Below are positions 25,314-33,490 of a stretch of 62,173 bases of DNA, one piece after another (positions within the stretch are counted from its first letter, which is position 1; the number at the start of each line of letters is the position of its first letter). Source of the DNA: Clostridia bacterium (GTDB taxonomy: Bacteria > Bacillota > Clostridia > Oscillospirales > Acutalibacteraceae). The stretch spans positions 1-62,173 of the forward strand of contig JAFQBE010000011.1 of the NCBI GenBank assembly GCA_017416765.1, read 5' to 3'. The notes beneath the pieces are model-generated. The model was given only the letters and a program-made list of their open reading frames with translations. It did no database searches and was not told where the DNA came from. A program made the translations under genes and the position numbers.

Positions 25314-25856
25314 ATGCAGACACTTTCTTTTATCCTGAGTATTCTCGGCCTGATATGCATTATTGTTTCCACGCTTGTCAAGGGCAAGAGCATGAAGCTT
25401 ATTCTGTTCCTTGTTTCCTGCGGTAATGCGCTTGTTGCAACAAGCTACCTTATCGGCGGCAGCGGTATAAACGGTGCCGCTTCCTGCTACATAGGTGCGG
25501 TTCAGGCTATTATAAATTACTTTTTTGAATCCAAAAACAAGCCTTTACCAAAGTGGCTTGTTGCTGTTTATGCGCTTTCGTTTATTGTGGTAAACCTTGC
25601 TGTAGGCGGTGTTACGGGCTTGAGCATTCTCGCAATTGTTGCAACGCTTATGTTTATCATGTGCATCGGTCAGAAAAGCGGCGCAAAATACCGCTTCTGG
25701 ACTATTCTCAATAATTCACTGTGGTGTCTGTACGATATCCTTTCAAAGTCCTACGGTGCGCTGACTTCGCATATTCCGCTGCTCATATTTACGGTTGTGG
25801 GTATGATAATACATGACAGAAAAAAGAAAGGCGGGGAGGTAAAAGAAAATGCCTGA
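25314..25856 (+). CDS. YgjV-family inner membrane protein
   Basis: A 180-residue membrane protein with about six spans. It resembles the YgjV family in its opening (LSFILSILGLICIIVSTLVKG), in the VSCGNALVATSYLIGG block and in the WTILNNSLWCLYDI segment near the C-terminus. Function is unknown in the family. The start has AAGGAG before it. Its last 8 bp overlap the MFS gene, so the two products are made together and may act together. Confidence 0.82.
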   Translation: MQTLSFILSILGLICIIVSTLVKGKSMKLILFLVSCGNALVATSYLIGGSGINGAASCYIGAVQAIINYFFESKNKPLPKWLVAVYALSFIVVNLAVGGVTGLSILAIVATLMFIMCIGQKSGAKYRFWTILNNSLWCLYDILSKSYGALTSHIPLLIFTVVGMIIHDRKKKGGEVKENA

Positions 25857-27102
25857 AATCAAAGATAAATTCAAACGAACAAGGCAGGCTTGCTATTATA
25901 CATATCTCGCAATGTCAAGTGTGTTTTGCCTGCCTGCACTGCTGTTTATAAATTTCCGTGAGCAGTTCGGTGTTTCTTACACCTTGCTTGGCACTCTTGT
26001 GCTTACTAATTTCTGTACTCAGTTTGCCGTTGACCTTGTATTTACATTCTTTTCAAAGCATTTCAATATTAAAAAGACAATTCGTGTCATGCCGCTTATT
26101 ACAACGGTAGGCTTGTTGATTTATGCGCTTGTGCCTAATCTTTTCCCTGAATATGCGTATGCAGGTTTGCTTGTCGGTACGGTTGTTTTTTCTGTTTCCG
26201 CAGGGCTTTCAGAGGTTCTTCTCAGTCCGCTTGTTGCGGCTATGCCCTCCGAAAATCCTGACCGCGATATGAGTAAGCTCCATTCTCTTTATGCCTACGG
26301 TGTTCTTTCTGTTGTTCTGATAAGTACGTTATATTTTCAGCTTTTCGGCAGAGAAAACTGGATGTATTTAACGCTCTTTTTTGCGTTTCTTCCGTTGGTT
26401 GCATTTGTGCTGTTCAGTCTTTCGCCCATGCCCGAGCTTAATCTTAGCCACAACCCGGAATCAGCGGGTGCGGCAAAAAAGAAAAATATCGGACTTGCGC
26501 TTTGTGTAGGCTGTATTTTCCTTGGCAGTGCCGCCGAAAACTCAATGACCAACTGGATTTCGGGCTTTATCGAAACCGCTTTGCACATTCCCAAGGCTGT
26601 CGGCGATATTGTCGGTATGGCTTTGTTTGCTCTGCTTCTCGGCTTTGCAAGAACACTCTACGCCAAAAAAGGCAGAAACATCTCCGCTGTTTTACTTTGG
26701 GGCATGGTTGGTGCAACCGTCTGCTACCTTGTGGCAGGTCTTTCAACAAATGTAATTCTTGCTCTTGCTGCCTGCGTTTTTATGGGTTTTTGCACCTCTA
26801 TGCTCTGGCCCGGTACGCTCATTCTTATGGAGGAGAAAATTCCGAATCCCGGTGTTATGGCATATGCGCTTATGGCGGCGGGCGGCGATTTCGGCGCATC
26901 GGTTGCCCCGCAGGCAATCGGTGCTGTTGTGGATAAGGTTGCAGCAAGTGAATTTGCTCAATCTTTAAGTACGACACTTTCGCTTTCAGCTGAGCAAATC
27001 GGTATGAAGGGCGCTATGCTTTTTGCCGCTGTTTTCCCGCTTTTAGGTACAGTATTACTGCTGTTTATAAGAAAATATTTTTCAAAAGCAAATCAGAAAT
27101 AA
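25849..27102 (+). CDS. Major facilitator superfamily transporter
   Basis: A 417-residue, 12-span permease. The N-terminal half begins after a short basic segment (KDKFKRTRQACYY), and a long hydrophilic loop with KKKN around residues 208-212 separates the two six-span halves. The late segment CVFMGFCTSMLWPGTL resembles that of sugar:proton symporters of the FucP-like type, which would fit the fucosidases in this window, but the substrate is not certain. The ribosome binding site GGGGAGG lies inside the upstream gene. Confidence 0.88.
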   Translation: MPEIKDKFKRTRQACYYTYLAMSSVFCLPALLFINFREQFGVSYTLLGTLVLTNFCTQFAVDLVFTFFSKHFNIKKTIRVMPLITTVGLLIYALVPNLFPEYAYAGLLVGTVVFSVSAGLSEVLLSPLVAAMPSENPDRDMSKLHSLYAYGVLSVVLISTLYFQLFGRENWMYLTLFFAFLPLVAFVLFSLSPMPELNLSHNPESAGAAKKKNIGLALCVGCIFLGSAAENSMTNWISGFIETALHIPKAVGDIVGMALFALLLGFARTLYAKKGRNISAVLLWGMVGATVCYLVAGLSTNVILALAACVFMGFCTSMLWPGTLILMEEKIPNPGVMAYALMAAGGDFGASVAPQAIGAVVDKVAASEFAQSLSTTLSLSAEQIGMKGAMLFAAVFPLLGTVLLLFIRKYFSKANQK

Positions 27103-27108
27103 TTTTTT

Positions 27109-27143
27109 GCAGGCTGAAGCGTTTTGTTTCAGCTTGCTTTTTT
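27109..27143 (+). terminator. Terminator after the MFS gene
   Basis: GCAGGCTGAA (27109-27118) pairs with TTCAGCTTGC (27128-27137) with one wobble, then TTTTTT. Confidence 0.78.
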
Positions 27144-27197
27144 ATTATATTTTTCTTTGCTTTTTTCGAAGTTCCCTGATAAAGTGCGGTATATTTG

Positions 27198-27226
27198 TTG
27201 ATTGTAAAATATTTTAGTGTTAAGAT
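27198..27226 (+). promoter_or_regulatory. Promoter of the kinase-AraC pair
   Basis: TTGATT (27198-27203), 17 bp, TAAGAT (27221-27226). Confidence 0.5.
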
Positions 27227-27258
27227 TTATATGAAAACAAATACGGAAGGTGAACGGC

Positions 27259-28188
27259 TTGGAAATTTTAAAATCCGATAATTCTTTTTTGATTGCAGCT
27301 CTGAAAAATATTGTAAGCGAAGAACTGAATGTTACGGTAAACACAATTAATTTTATTGCAGGCGGCAGTAATGGCAAGGTTTTCAAAGCCGAAACCTCCG
27401 ATGGCAGTGTGCTTGCACTTAAAGCCTACCGCGAGCAGGGTAATCAGCTGCGCGAAGCCGCACAGCTTCGCATACTTTCGGCTAACACCGCCGTACCAAT
27501 GCCCGAGGTTGTTTTTACCCATGCTGATGCCCAAACCGCAGTTCTTGCCATGACTTTTATTGACGGACACAATGTTTTAAATCCAGCTTTTTTGCTTAAA
27601 AGCAAAGCGCAAAAGCAGAGGTTTGCCGCCGATGTTATAAACGGCATGAGCATGTGGCATGAACTAAGCAGTAAAAAATTCGGTGCGCTGGATAATCCGC
27701 AGTACGGAACATGGCTTGAATACTATATAAAAGAGAAACAAGAGCCGTGGCTTAAAGCACTTGAAGCCCTTAACAAAAAAGGTAAATTCAGCAGTAAAAG
27801 GCTCGATTTACTCTATCGCGCAAGTGAATTGTTTGAGCGTGTTTATACTGAACCTGAAAAGGCTGTGCTTATACATGGCGACCTTAATATTATGAACATA
27901 ATGGCTGATATAAAAACGTTTGAGCTGAACGGCTTTATTGACCCTATGGGTTCAATGTGGGCTGACAGGGAGTACGATTTGTTTCAGCTTATGAATATGT
28001 GGGGCAACAGCTTTTATCTTTATGAAACCTATAAAAGTAAACATTCTTTACCGAAAGAAAGCGATTTCCGCGTTGCATATTACGGTGCGATGAATGAAGC
28101 ATCATGCCGCCTCGGCAGCGGAATACATATACCGGTATGGGAAGAACTGTGCATAATGCGCCTTGAAAAGCAAATGAAAATTTTCTGA
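27259..28188 (+). CDS. Aminoglycoside-phosphotransferase-fold kinase
   Basis: A 309-residue kinase-like protein. FIAGGSNGKVFKAET is the glycine-rich loop, LKAYRE gives the ATP lysine, and HGDLNIMNIM is the catalytic loop with H206, D208 and N213. IDPMG follows with the metal Asp D228. Family members phosphorylate fructosamines, choline, homoserine or antibiotics; nothing here indicates drug resistance. I start at TTG 27259, which has AAGGTGA 5 nt upstream; a GTG at 27250 would add three residues and overlap that site. It is probably co-transcribed with the AraC-type gene. Confidence 0.85.
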   Translation: MEILKSDNSFLIAALKNIVSEELNVTVNTINFIAGGSNGKVFKAETSDGSVLALKAYREQGNQLREAAQLRILSANTAVPMPEVVFTHADAQTAVLAMTFIDGHNVLNPAFLLKSKAQKQRFAADVINGMSMWHELSSKKFGALDNPQYGTWLEYYIKEKQEPWLKALEALNKKGKFSSKRLDLLYRASELFERVYTEPEKAVLIHGDLNIMNIMADIKTFELNGFIDPMGSMWADREYDLFQLMNMWGNSFYLYETYKSKHSLPKESDFRVAYYGAMNEASCRLGSGIHIPVWEELCIMRLEKQMKIF

Positions 28189-28205
28189 AAACCGTGGTGA
28201 GAAAA

Positions 28206-28916
28206 ATGAATTTAGGTCAGCTTGTCAGCATAAAAACCTTGGATAACAGCACAAAGCATACACCGTATGCGGCTGAAATACGGCTTTTTTCCTGCGTTCA
28301 GCAGGGTAATATTGACCGCCTTATTGAAGAACTTAAAAATCTTGATTCTGTTCTTGTTACCGGAAAGCTGTCGGAGGATAATATAAAAAATTCAAAATAT
28401 CTTGCCGTCAGCACCGTAACCCTTGCAACACGCTACGCAATTCAGGGCGGGCTTGATGAAAAAACAGCATATACCTTTTCAGATGAATCTATTATGATTA
28501 TTGACGGTGCTGCTTCTTCGCGTGATGTTTTCAACCTTGTTGCCCGGCGTATTATTCAGCTTACCGATATGGTGAAAAATTCAAAACTGAAACCCAAGCA
28601 GTCGCCCCATGTCAAAAAATGTATTCGCTACATTAATGCAAACTTAAATAAAAAAATTACCGTTTCGTTACTGGCAGATGTATGCGGAGTATCGTCCGAT
28701 TATCTTTCGCATATTTTCAAGGAAGAAATGGGCGAAAATTTAAGCGCATATATATTGAGGATAAAGCTTGAAGCTGCTAAAGAGATGATAGCAAATAAAG
28801 CAACCAACCGCGAAATCTGCGATAAGCTCGGCTTTTCTTCACAGCCCCATTTTGTAACAGCCTTCAAAAAGCATTGCGGTATGACTCCCGGAGAATACTA
28901 TAGCCTTGTTAAGTGA
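28206..28916 (+). CDS. AraC-family transcriptional regulator
   Basis: A 236-residue regulator. The C-terminal 100 residues carry the two helix-turn-helix motifs: VSLLADVCGVSSDYLSHIF and the later NREICDKLGFSSQPHFVTAFK, ending with GMTPGEYY. The N-terminal 130 residues are not a cupin; they contain short helices with LATRYAIQGGLDE, as in regulators related to YSIRK-type AraC proteins, and the ligand is unknown. The ATG at 28206 follows GGTGAG, and a GTG at 28194 is the alternative. It lies 17 bp after the kinase gene and may regulate the beta-helix protein gene downstream. Confidence 0.9.
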   Translation: MNLGQLVSIKTLDNSTKHTPYAAEIRLFSCVQQGNIDRLIEELKNLDSVLVTGKLSEDNIKNSKYLAVSTVTLATRYAIQGGLDEKTAYTFSDESIMIIDGAASSRDVFNLVARRIIQLTDMVKNSKLKPKQSPHVKKCIRYINANLNKKITVSLLADVCGVSSDYLSHIFKEEMGENLSAYILRIKLEAAKEMIANKATNREICDKLGFSSQPHFVTAFKKHCGMTPGEYYSLVK

Positions 28917-28923
28917 TTTGCTG

Positions 28924-28952
28924 TTGCAGATGTTTATTAGGTGTGGTATAAT
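28924..28952 (+). promoter_or_regulatory. Promoter reading into hairpin array 2 and the beta-helix gene
   Basis: TTGCAG (28924-28929), 17 bp, TATAAT (28947-28952). The transcript would begin near 28958, exactly at the first hairpin of the array, giving a leader of about 255 nt. Confidence 0.75.
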
Positions 28953-28957
28953 AAGTT

Positions 28958-29201
28958 AAAGTTTATCTGCCTGTGGCAGATAAACTTTAGCGATATAAAT
29001 TCCTGCGGAATTTTCGATATGCCTTACGGCTCGATATGTCGCTTCGCGACTCGATATGCGCTGCGGCGCACGGGGAATTTATATCATATCGAGTTTGAGC
29101 GTTAAGCTCAAACATATCGAATTTTGCAACGCAAAATATATCGAGTGACCGTCAGGTCACATATCGACAAATTACAGTTTAGCTCCGTTAAACTGTAATT
29201 T
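28958..29201. repeat. Hairpin array 2 (TCGATATG / CATATCGA separators)
   Basis: Nine perfect hairpins in a row: 28958-28988 (14-bp stem), 28997-29013, 29021-29030, 29038-29050, 29058-29069, 29093-29113, 29121-29137, 29145-29160 and 29169-29201 (13-bp stem). In the left half they are joined by TCGATATG (near 29014, 29031 and 29051); in the right half by its reverse complement CATATCGA (29085, 29113, 29160; ATATCGAG at 29138). An 11-bp repeat ATATAAATTCC/GGAATTTATAT (28993-29003/29074-29084) encloses the left half. The last stem ends 13 bp before the start codon of the secreted protein gene. Confidence 0.88.
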
Positions 29202-29214
29202 ACGAGGTGCTTTT

Positions 29215-30348
29215 ATGAAATCTTCTATTAAAAAAACTATAGCTTTCCTGCTGGCTGCTTTACTGCTTTTCAGTTGTTATCCGTTTTCTGTTTTTGCAAG
29301 CGGTGATAAAGGCTATATTATTGTAACAGATTTTGTTTCGGCGGACAGCGGTGCTGATGTTTCTGCTGAAATTCAGGCTGTTATTGACTCGAATCCCAAC
29401 CGCACAATCTATTTCCCCGATGGTGAATACCTGCTTTCAAAGCCGCTATATACCCCGGCAGAGCCTACGAAAAGCGTATCGCTGGAGCTTTCCGATTACG
29501 CTGTGCTAAAAGCAACGGGTGAATGGCAGAAGGGCGAAGCCCTTGTGCAGCTGGGCGGTAAGGATGCGGCAAACGATACCCATACTCCCGGCAGTAACTA
29601 TTCACTTGAAGGCGGTGTTATTGACGGCAGCGGTATGGCAAACGGTGTTTCCGTAAACAGCGGCCGTGAAACTGCCATACGCAATGTTTCAATCAAAAAT
29701 ACGGTTGTCGGTATACATATATTCTATGGTGCAAACAGCGGCTCGTCCGATTCCGATATTTACGGCTGTAATATTATCGGTACAGGTACAACCGATTCTG
29801 TAGGTATACTTGTTGAAGGCTTTGACAATACAATTACTAATGTGCGAATCGGCTGTGTTTTTACAGGTGTACATCTCAAAGGTTCGGGCAATATGCTTCG
29901 CAATGTCCACCCGCTTTATTATTCGGATTATACCGATTATCTCAACAGCTGCGGCTTCCTTGATGAAAGCGGCAACAACTGGTTTGATTATTGCTACAGC
30001 GACCAGTTCGCCATAGGCTTCCGTACAACGGGCTACGCTTCAAGCTATTATAACGATTGCTTCTGCTTCTGGTATTCGCCCGCAGGCGGTACGCATACAG
30101 CATTTAAAGCCGATAAAAGCTTTAATTCAACCCTTACAAACTTCAAGGCAGGTTTCGGCTCGGATTGCGAAAATGTTGTTCTTACCGTTGGTGCTATTGA
30201 CGGTAAAGGTTCTATTGACAATATAGAAGTTCAGGGCGAAACCAAGGATAAAACCTACCTTGCCTATGTTGAAAATGTTAGTTTTATTGAACATATCTAT
30301 TATCTGATAGCTCTGTTTTTTGACCTGCTTATAAAGGGCTCATTGTGA
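29215..30348 (+). CDS. Secreted right-handed beta-helix protein (pectate-lyase-3-like)
   Basis: A 377-residue exported protein. The signal peptide is residues 1-29 (SSIKKTIAFLLAALLLFSC, then VFA). The mature N-terminus, DSGADVSAEIQAVIDSNPN...IYFPDGEYLL, is the standard opening of pectate-lyase-3-type beta-helix domains, and repeated I-D/N-x-V/I patterns (VIDGSGMANGV, IKNTVVGIHI) mark the coils. Catalytic residues cannot be identified, so polysaccharide lyase, hydrolase and binding roles are all possible. The C-terminus ends in an unusual hydrophobic stretch (YYLIALFFDLLIKG). The ribosome binding site ACGAGGTG follows directly after the hairpin array. Confidence 0.8.
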   Translation: MKSSIKKTIAFLLAALLLFSCYPFSVFASGDKGYIIVTDFVSADSGADVSAEIQAVIDSNPNRTIYFPDGEYLLSKPLYTPAEPTKSVSLELSDYAVLKATGEWQKGEALVQLGGKDAANDTHTPGSNYSLEGGVIDGSGMANGVSVNSGRETAIRNVSIKNTVVGIHIFYGANSGSSDSDIYGCNIIGTGTTDSVGILVEGFDNTITNVRIGCVFTGVHLKGSGNMLRNVHPLYYSDYTDYLNSCGFLDESGNNWFDYCYSDQFAIGFRTTGYASSYYNDCFCFWYSPAGGTHTAFKADKSFNSTLTNFKAGFGSDCENVVLTVGAIDGKGSIDNIEVQGETKDKTYLAYVENVSFIEHIYYLIALFFDLLIKGSL

Positions 30349-30354
30349 TTTTTT

Positions 30355-30388
30355 CAGGCATCTTGAAAATAAGGTGCCTGATTTTTGT
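30355..30388 (+). terminator. Terminator after the beta-helix gene
   Basis: CAGGCATCTT (30355-30364) pairs with AAGGTGCCTG (30371-30380), one wobble, followed by T-runs. Confidence 0.8.
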
Positions 30389-30396
30389 TTTTTTGT

Positions 30397-30424
30397 TTGC
30401 AATGAGTGTTTAATATGTTATAAT
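30397..30424 (+). promoter_or_regulatory. Promoter of the GH95 gene
   Basis: TTGCAA (30397-30402), 16 bp, TATAAT (30419-30424). Confidence 0.7.
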
Positions 30425-30460
30425 ATCCGCAATAACTTTTATATAAAGTGAGGTTTTATT

Positions 30461-32671
30461 ATGAATAAGCTTTGGTATAAAAAGCAGGCGAAGCTCTGGA
30501 ACGAAGCGTTGCCCATTGGTAACGGCAGAATCGGTGCAATGCTCTGGGGCGCAAAAAAGCGCGAAACAATTAATTTTAACGATGTAACACTTTGGTCAGG
30601 TTATCCTAAAGATGATAATAACCCCGAAAGTCTTAAATATCTTGAAGAAGTCCGTAAGCTTGTTTTTGCAGGTAAATGTGATGAGGCAGAAGAAATTGTC
30701 CTCAACAAGATGGATGGTGGCTACAGCGAATCTTATATGCCCCTCGGCTACCTTTCGCTTGGCTTTTCAACCGCAAAAACCTGCGGCTATGTACGTGAGC
30801 TTGATATTGATAATGCAGTACATACCGTTTCTCTCGGCTGCGAAAAGCGTACCGCCTTTGCATCAAATCCTGATGATGTAGTGGTTTACAATGTAACAAG
30901 TGAAAAGCCGATATCTTTGAGTATTGAAGCAAAATCAAAGCTTAGGAGCGAATCAAAGGTTATTGACGGCAAGCTCTGCCTTCTCGGTAACGCACCCGAT
31001 TATGCTGCGCCGAGCTACCTTGGCAAAATGCGCAACGCCGTAAGATACGATGAGCATAAGGGTATGGCTTTCTGTCTTTCAGTAAAGGTTGTTACCGATG
31101 GCGAAGTTGTTGAAAGCGAAAAGAAAATTACCGTCAAAAAAGCAAAGAATATAATGCTTCTCTGCAACACAAAAACAGGATTTAAGGCATACGATAAAAT
31201 GCCCGAAACAAGCCGCGAAAAGGTTGCCAAGGCTTGTATTGCACAGCTTGATAAGGTCAATACCGATTACGATAAGCTGCTTGCCCGCCATATTAAGGAT
31301 TATAAAAAGATTTTTGAGCGTCAGCAGTTTTCAATCTGCGGCGACAGTACGGCTGATACCGTTTCGCTGCTTAAAACGGCTAAAGCAGGCAAGCCGGATC
31401 CGAAGCTTGTTGAGCTTTTCTACAACTTTGGCAAGTACCTCATGATTGCAGGCAGCCGTAAGGGCGGTCAGCCGCTTAACCTGCAGGGTATATGGAATGC
31501 AAGAGTGCGCCCGCCGTGGAGCAGTAACTATACAGTAAATATCAACACCGAAATGAACTATTGGCCCGTAACCTCAAGCAACATGGCAGAATGTGCTGAA
31601 CCGCTTGTAAATATGGTATGGGAGCTTATGCAGCAGGGTAAGAAAACAGCCGAAATTAACTACGGCTGTAAAGGTGCTTGCTGTAACCACAACAGCGACC
31701 TGTGGCGCAAAACCTCGCCTGTTATCGGCGGACCTTGCTTTATGTATGCACCGCTTTGCGGAGCGTGGCTTGTAAACGAGGTTTACGGTCATTATAAAAA
31801 CGGCGGCCTTGATGCATACAAGGAAAAAATTACGGAAAGCGTAAAGCTCAGCGCAGAATTTATCAACGATTATCTTGTTGAGTATAACGGCGAATATGTT
31901 GTAGCTCCCTCTACATCACCCGAAAATGAATTTGTATGCAACGGCAAAACTGCAGCTGTTGACTATGCTTCAGCCTTCGATATGGAGCTTGCACGCAAGG
32001 GTATGCTTGCTTACCTTGATTTGCTGCCTGAAGGCGAAATAGCAGGGGAACTCAAAGAAAAGCTTGCAAAAATGCGTCCGCTCAAAAAGGGCAAATACGG
32101 TATTGTTGAATGGTCTGAGGATAAGGAACTGCACGAACCCGGTCACAGACACTTTTCACCGCTTTACGGTCTTTATCCGTCAAATACAATCAAGTATTAC
32201 GAAAACGAAGAACAGCGCGAATGGGTGCGCGAGCTTTATCACTTCCGCAAGCAGAATTGGGAACACTATATAGGCTGGTCTGCTGCCTGGGCAATCTGCC
32301 TTGCAGGTACACTCCATGAACCCGATACTGCTCAGGAAATTATAGCTAATATGCTTACTTATTCAGTATTCTCAAACCTTTTTGATACCCATCCGCCCTT
32401 CCTCTTTCAGATTGACGGTAATTTCGGATTTGTTGCAGGCGTTAATTCTCTGCTGCTTTATTCCGAAAACGGCAAGGCAGAGCTTTTGCCTGCACTTCCC
32501 GAAACTTGGAAAAACGGCGAAATCAAGAATATGGTTACAAACGGCGTTCAGCTTTCCTTTAAGTGGGAAAATGGCGCAGTTACAAGCGTCAAAGCCGATA
32601 AACCCATAACTGTTATGAACAAAAACCTCGCAGAAAATTGCAAGCTGGGTGAAAATGTAACTGTAGAATAA
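30461..32671 (+). CDS. GH95 alpha-L-fucosidase-type glycosidase
   Basis: A 736-residue glycosidase without a signal peptide. It opens with the GH95 signature WYKKQAKLWNEALPIGNGR...GAMLWG, followed by INFNDVTLWSG. The (alpha/alpha)6 catalytic region includes QPLNLQGIWN, NINTEMNYWP, CCNHNSDLWR and the final LFDTHPPFLFQIDGNFG. GH95 enzymes remove alpha-1,2-linked fucose from host and plant glycans; some act on galactose. Cytosolic placement suggests it acts on imported oligosaccharides. It has its own promoter and terminator, so it is monocistronic. Confidence 0.93.
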   Translation: MNKLWYKKQAKLWNEALPIGNGRIGAMLWGAKKRETINFNDVTLWSGYPKDDNNPESLKYLEEVRKLVFAGKCDEAEEIVLNKMDGGYSESYMPLGYLSLGFSTAKTCGYVRELDIDNAVHTVSLGCEKRTAFASNPDDVVVYNVTSEKPISLSIEAKSKLRSESKVIDGKLCLLGNAPDYAAPSYLGKMRNAVRYDEHKGMAFCLSVKVVTDGEVVESEKKITVKKAKNIMLLCNTKTGFKAYDKMPETSREKVAKACIAQLDKVNTDYDKLLARHIKDYKKIFERQQFSICGDSTADTVSLLKTAKAGKPDPKLVELFYNFGKYLMIAGSRKGGQPLNLQGIWNARVRPPWSSNYTVNINTEMNYWPVTSSNMAECAEPLVNMVWELMQQGKKTAEINYGCKGACCNHNSDLWRKTSPVIGGPCFMYAPLCGAWLVNEVYGHYKNGGLDAYKEKITESVKLSAEFINDYLVEYNGEYVVAPSTSPENEFVCNGKTAAVDYASAFDMELARKGMLAYLDLLPEGEIAGELKEKLAKMRPLKKGKYGIVEWSEDKELHEPGHRHFSPLYGLYPSNTIKYYENEEQREWVRELYHFRKQNWEHYIGWSAAWAICLAGTLHEPDTAQEIIANMLTYSVFSNLFDTHPPFLFQIDGNFGFVAGVNSLLLYSENGKAELLPALPETWKNGEIKNMVTNGVQLSFKWENGAVTSVKADKPITVMNKNLAENCKLGENVTVE

Positions 32672-32679
32672 AACATACA

Positions 32680-32718
32680 AAAAAGCAGAGTTGATTTTAA
32701 ACGTCAACTCTGCTTTTT
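32680..32718. terminator. Bidirectional terminator between GH95 and tatD genes
   Basis: AAAAAGCAGAGTTGA (32680-32694) and its perfect complement (32704-32718), with A- and T-tracts on both sides, serve the convergent GH95 and tatD-metG units. Confidence 0.9.
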
Positions 32719-32719
32719 G

Positions 32720-33490
32720 TCATTTGATATTAAATAGTTTATATGCGTTTTGTGTTGCTTGGTTTATAACTTCCTGTGGTGTAATGCCACGCAGTTCCGC
32801 AATCTTTTCAGCCGTATAAGCAATAAGGGCTGAATTGTTGCGTCTGCCTCTGAACGGTACAGGTGTCATATACGGACAGTCTGTTTCAAGCAGCAGCCTT
32901 TCAAGCGGAATATTTGCCGCAACTTCAGCAGGCTTTTTCGCGTTTTTGAAGGTTACGCTGCCACCCAAACCAATATAAAAGCCAATATCAGTCAGCTGCT
33001 TTGCGGTTTCAACACTACCTGAAAAGCAGTGCATAACTCCGCGGGGCTTGTGCTTTAATATCAGCTCAACACAGTCTGCATGAGCCTCTCTGTCATGCAC
33101 AATTACTGGTAAGTCGAGCTTTTTGGCAAGCAGAATCTGTTTTTCAAACCATTCGAGCTGCATATCTTTAGGTGTGTAATCGTAGTGATAATCCAGCCCG
33201 ATTTCACCTATAGCCACAACCTTTTTGTGTGCGGTAAGTATTTCAATCTGCTCAATGGCATCTGCGCTTTCTTCTGCCGCATTCTGCGGGTGAATACCGA
33301 CTGCCGCATAGATTTGACTGTATTTTTCAGCAAATTCTATGCTCTTTTTACTGCTTTCAACGGTGCAGCCGCAGTTGATTATGCCGCATACACCGCTGTT
33401 AAACATTTCGTCAAGCAGCTCAAAGCGGTCCTCGTCAAAGCTGTCATCGTCGTAATGTGCGTGGGTATCAAAAATATTATCATACATCAT
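32720..33490 (-). CDS. TatD-family metal-dependent hydrolase
   Basis: A 256-residue TIM-barrel nuclease. Metal ligands are visible: H10 and H12 in FDTHAHYDDD, the Glu of AIGEIGLDYHYD, VIVHDREAH, VMHCFSG and LLETDCPY. Relatives act as 3'-5' DNA/RNA exonucleases in repair or RNA quality control. The ATG overlaps the metG stop by 4 bp. This metG-tatD pairing is common in Firmicutes and suggests shared expression rather than a shared pathway. Confidence 0.95.
   Translation of the reverse strand: MMYDNIFDTHAHYDDDSFDEDRFELLDEMFNSGVCGIINCGCTVESSKKSIEFAEKYSQIYAAVGIHPQNAAEESADAIEQIEILTAHKKVVAIGEIGLDYHYDYTPKDMQLEWFEKQILLAKKLDLPVIVHDREAHADCVELILKHKPRGVMHCFSGSVETAKQLTDIGFYIGLGGSVTFKNAKKPAEVAANIPLERLLLETDCPYMTPVPFRGRRNNSALIAYTAEKIAELRGITPQEVINQATQNAYKLFNIK

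Noticed and set aside
27259-28188. Aminoglycoside resistance gene
   Set aside because: It has the kinase fold motifs, but that fold covers many metabolic kinases and nothing in the context indicates drug resistance.
28958-29201. CRISPR array
   Set aside because: The constant parts are only 8-9 bp, they invert halfway, and the variable parts are palindromes of 10-33 bp, not unique spacers. No cas genes are present.
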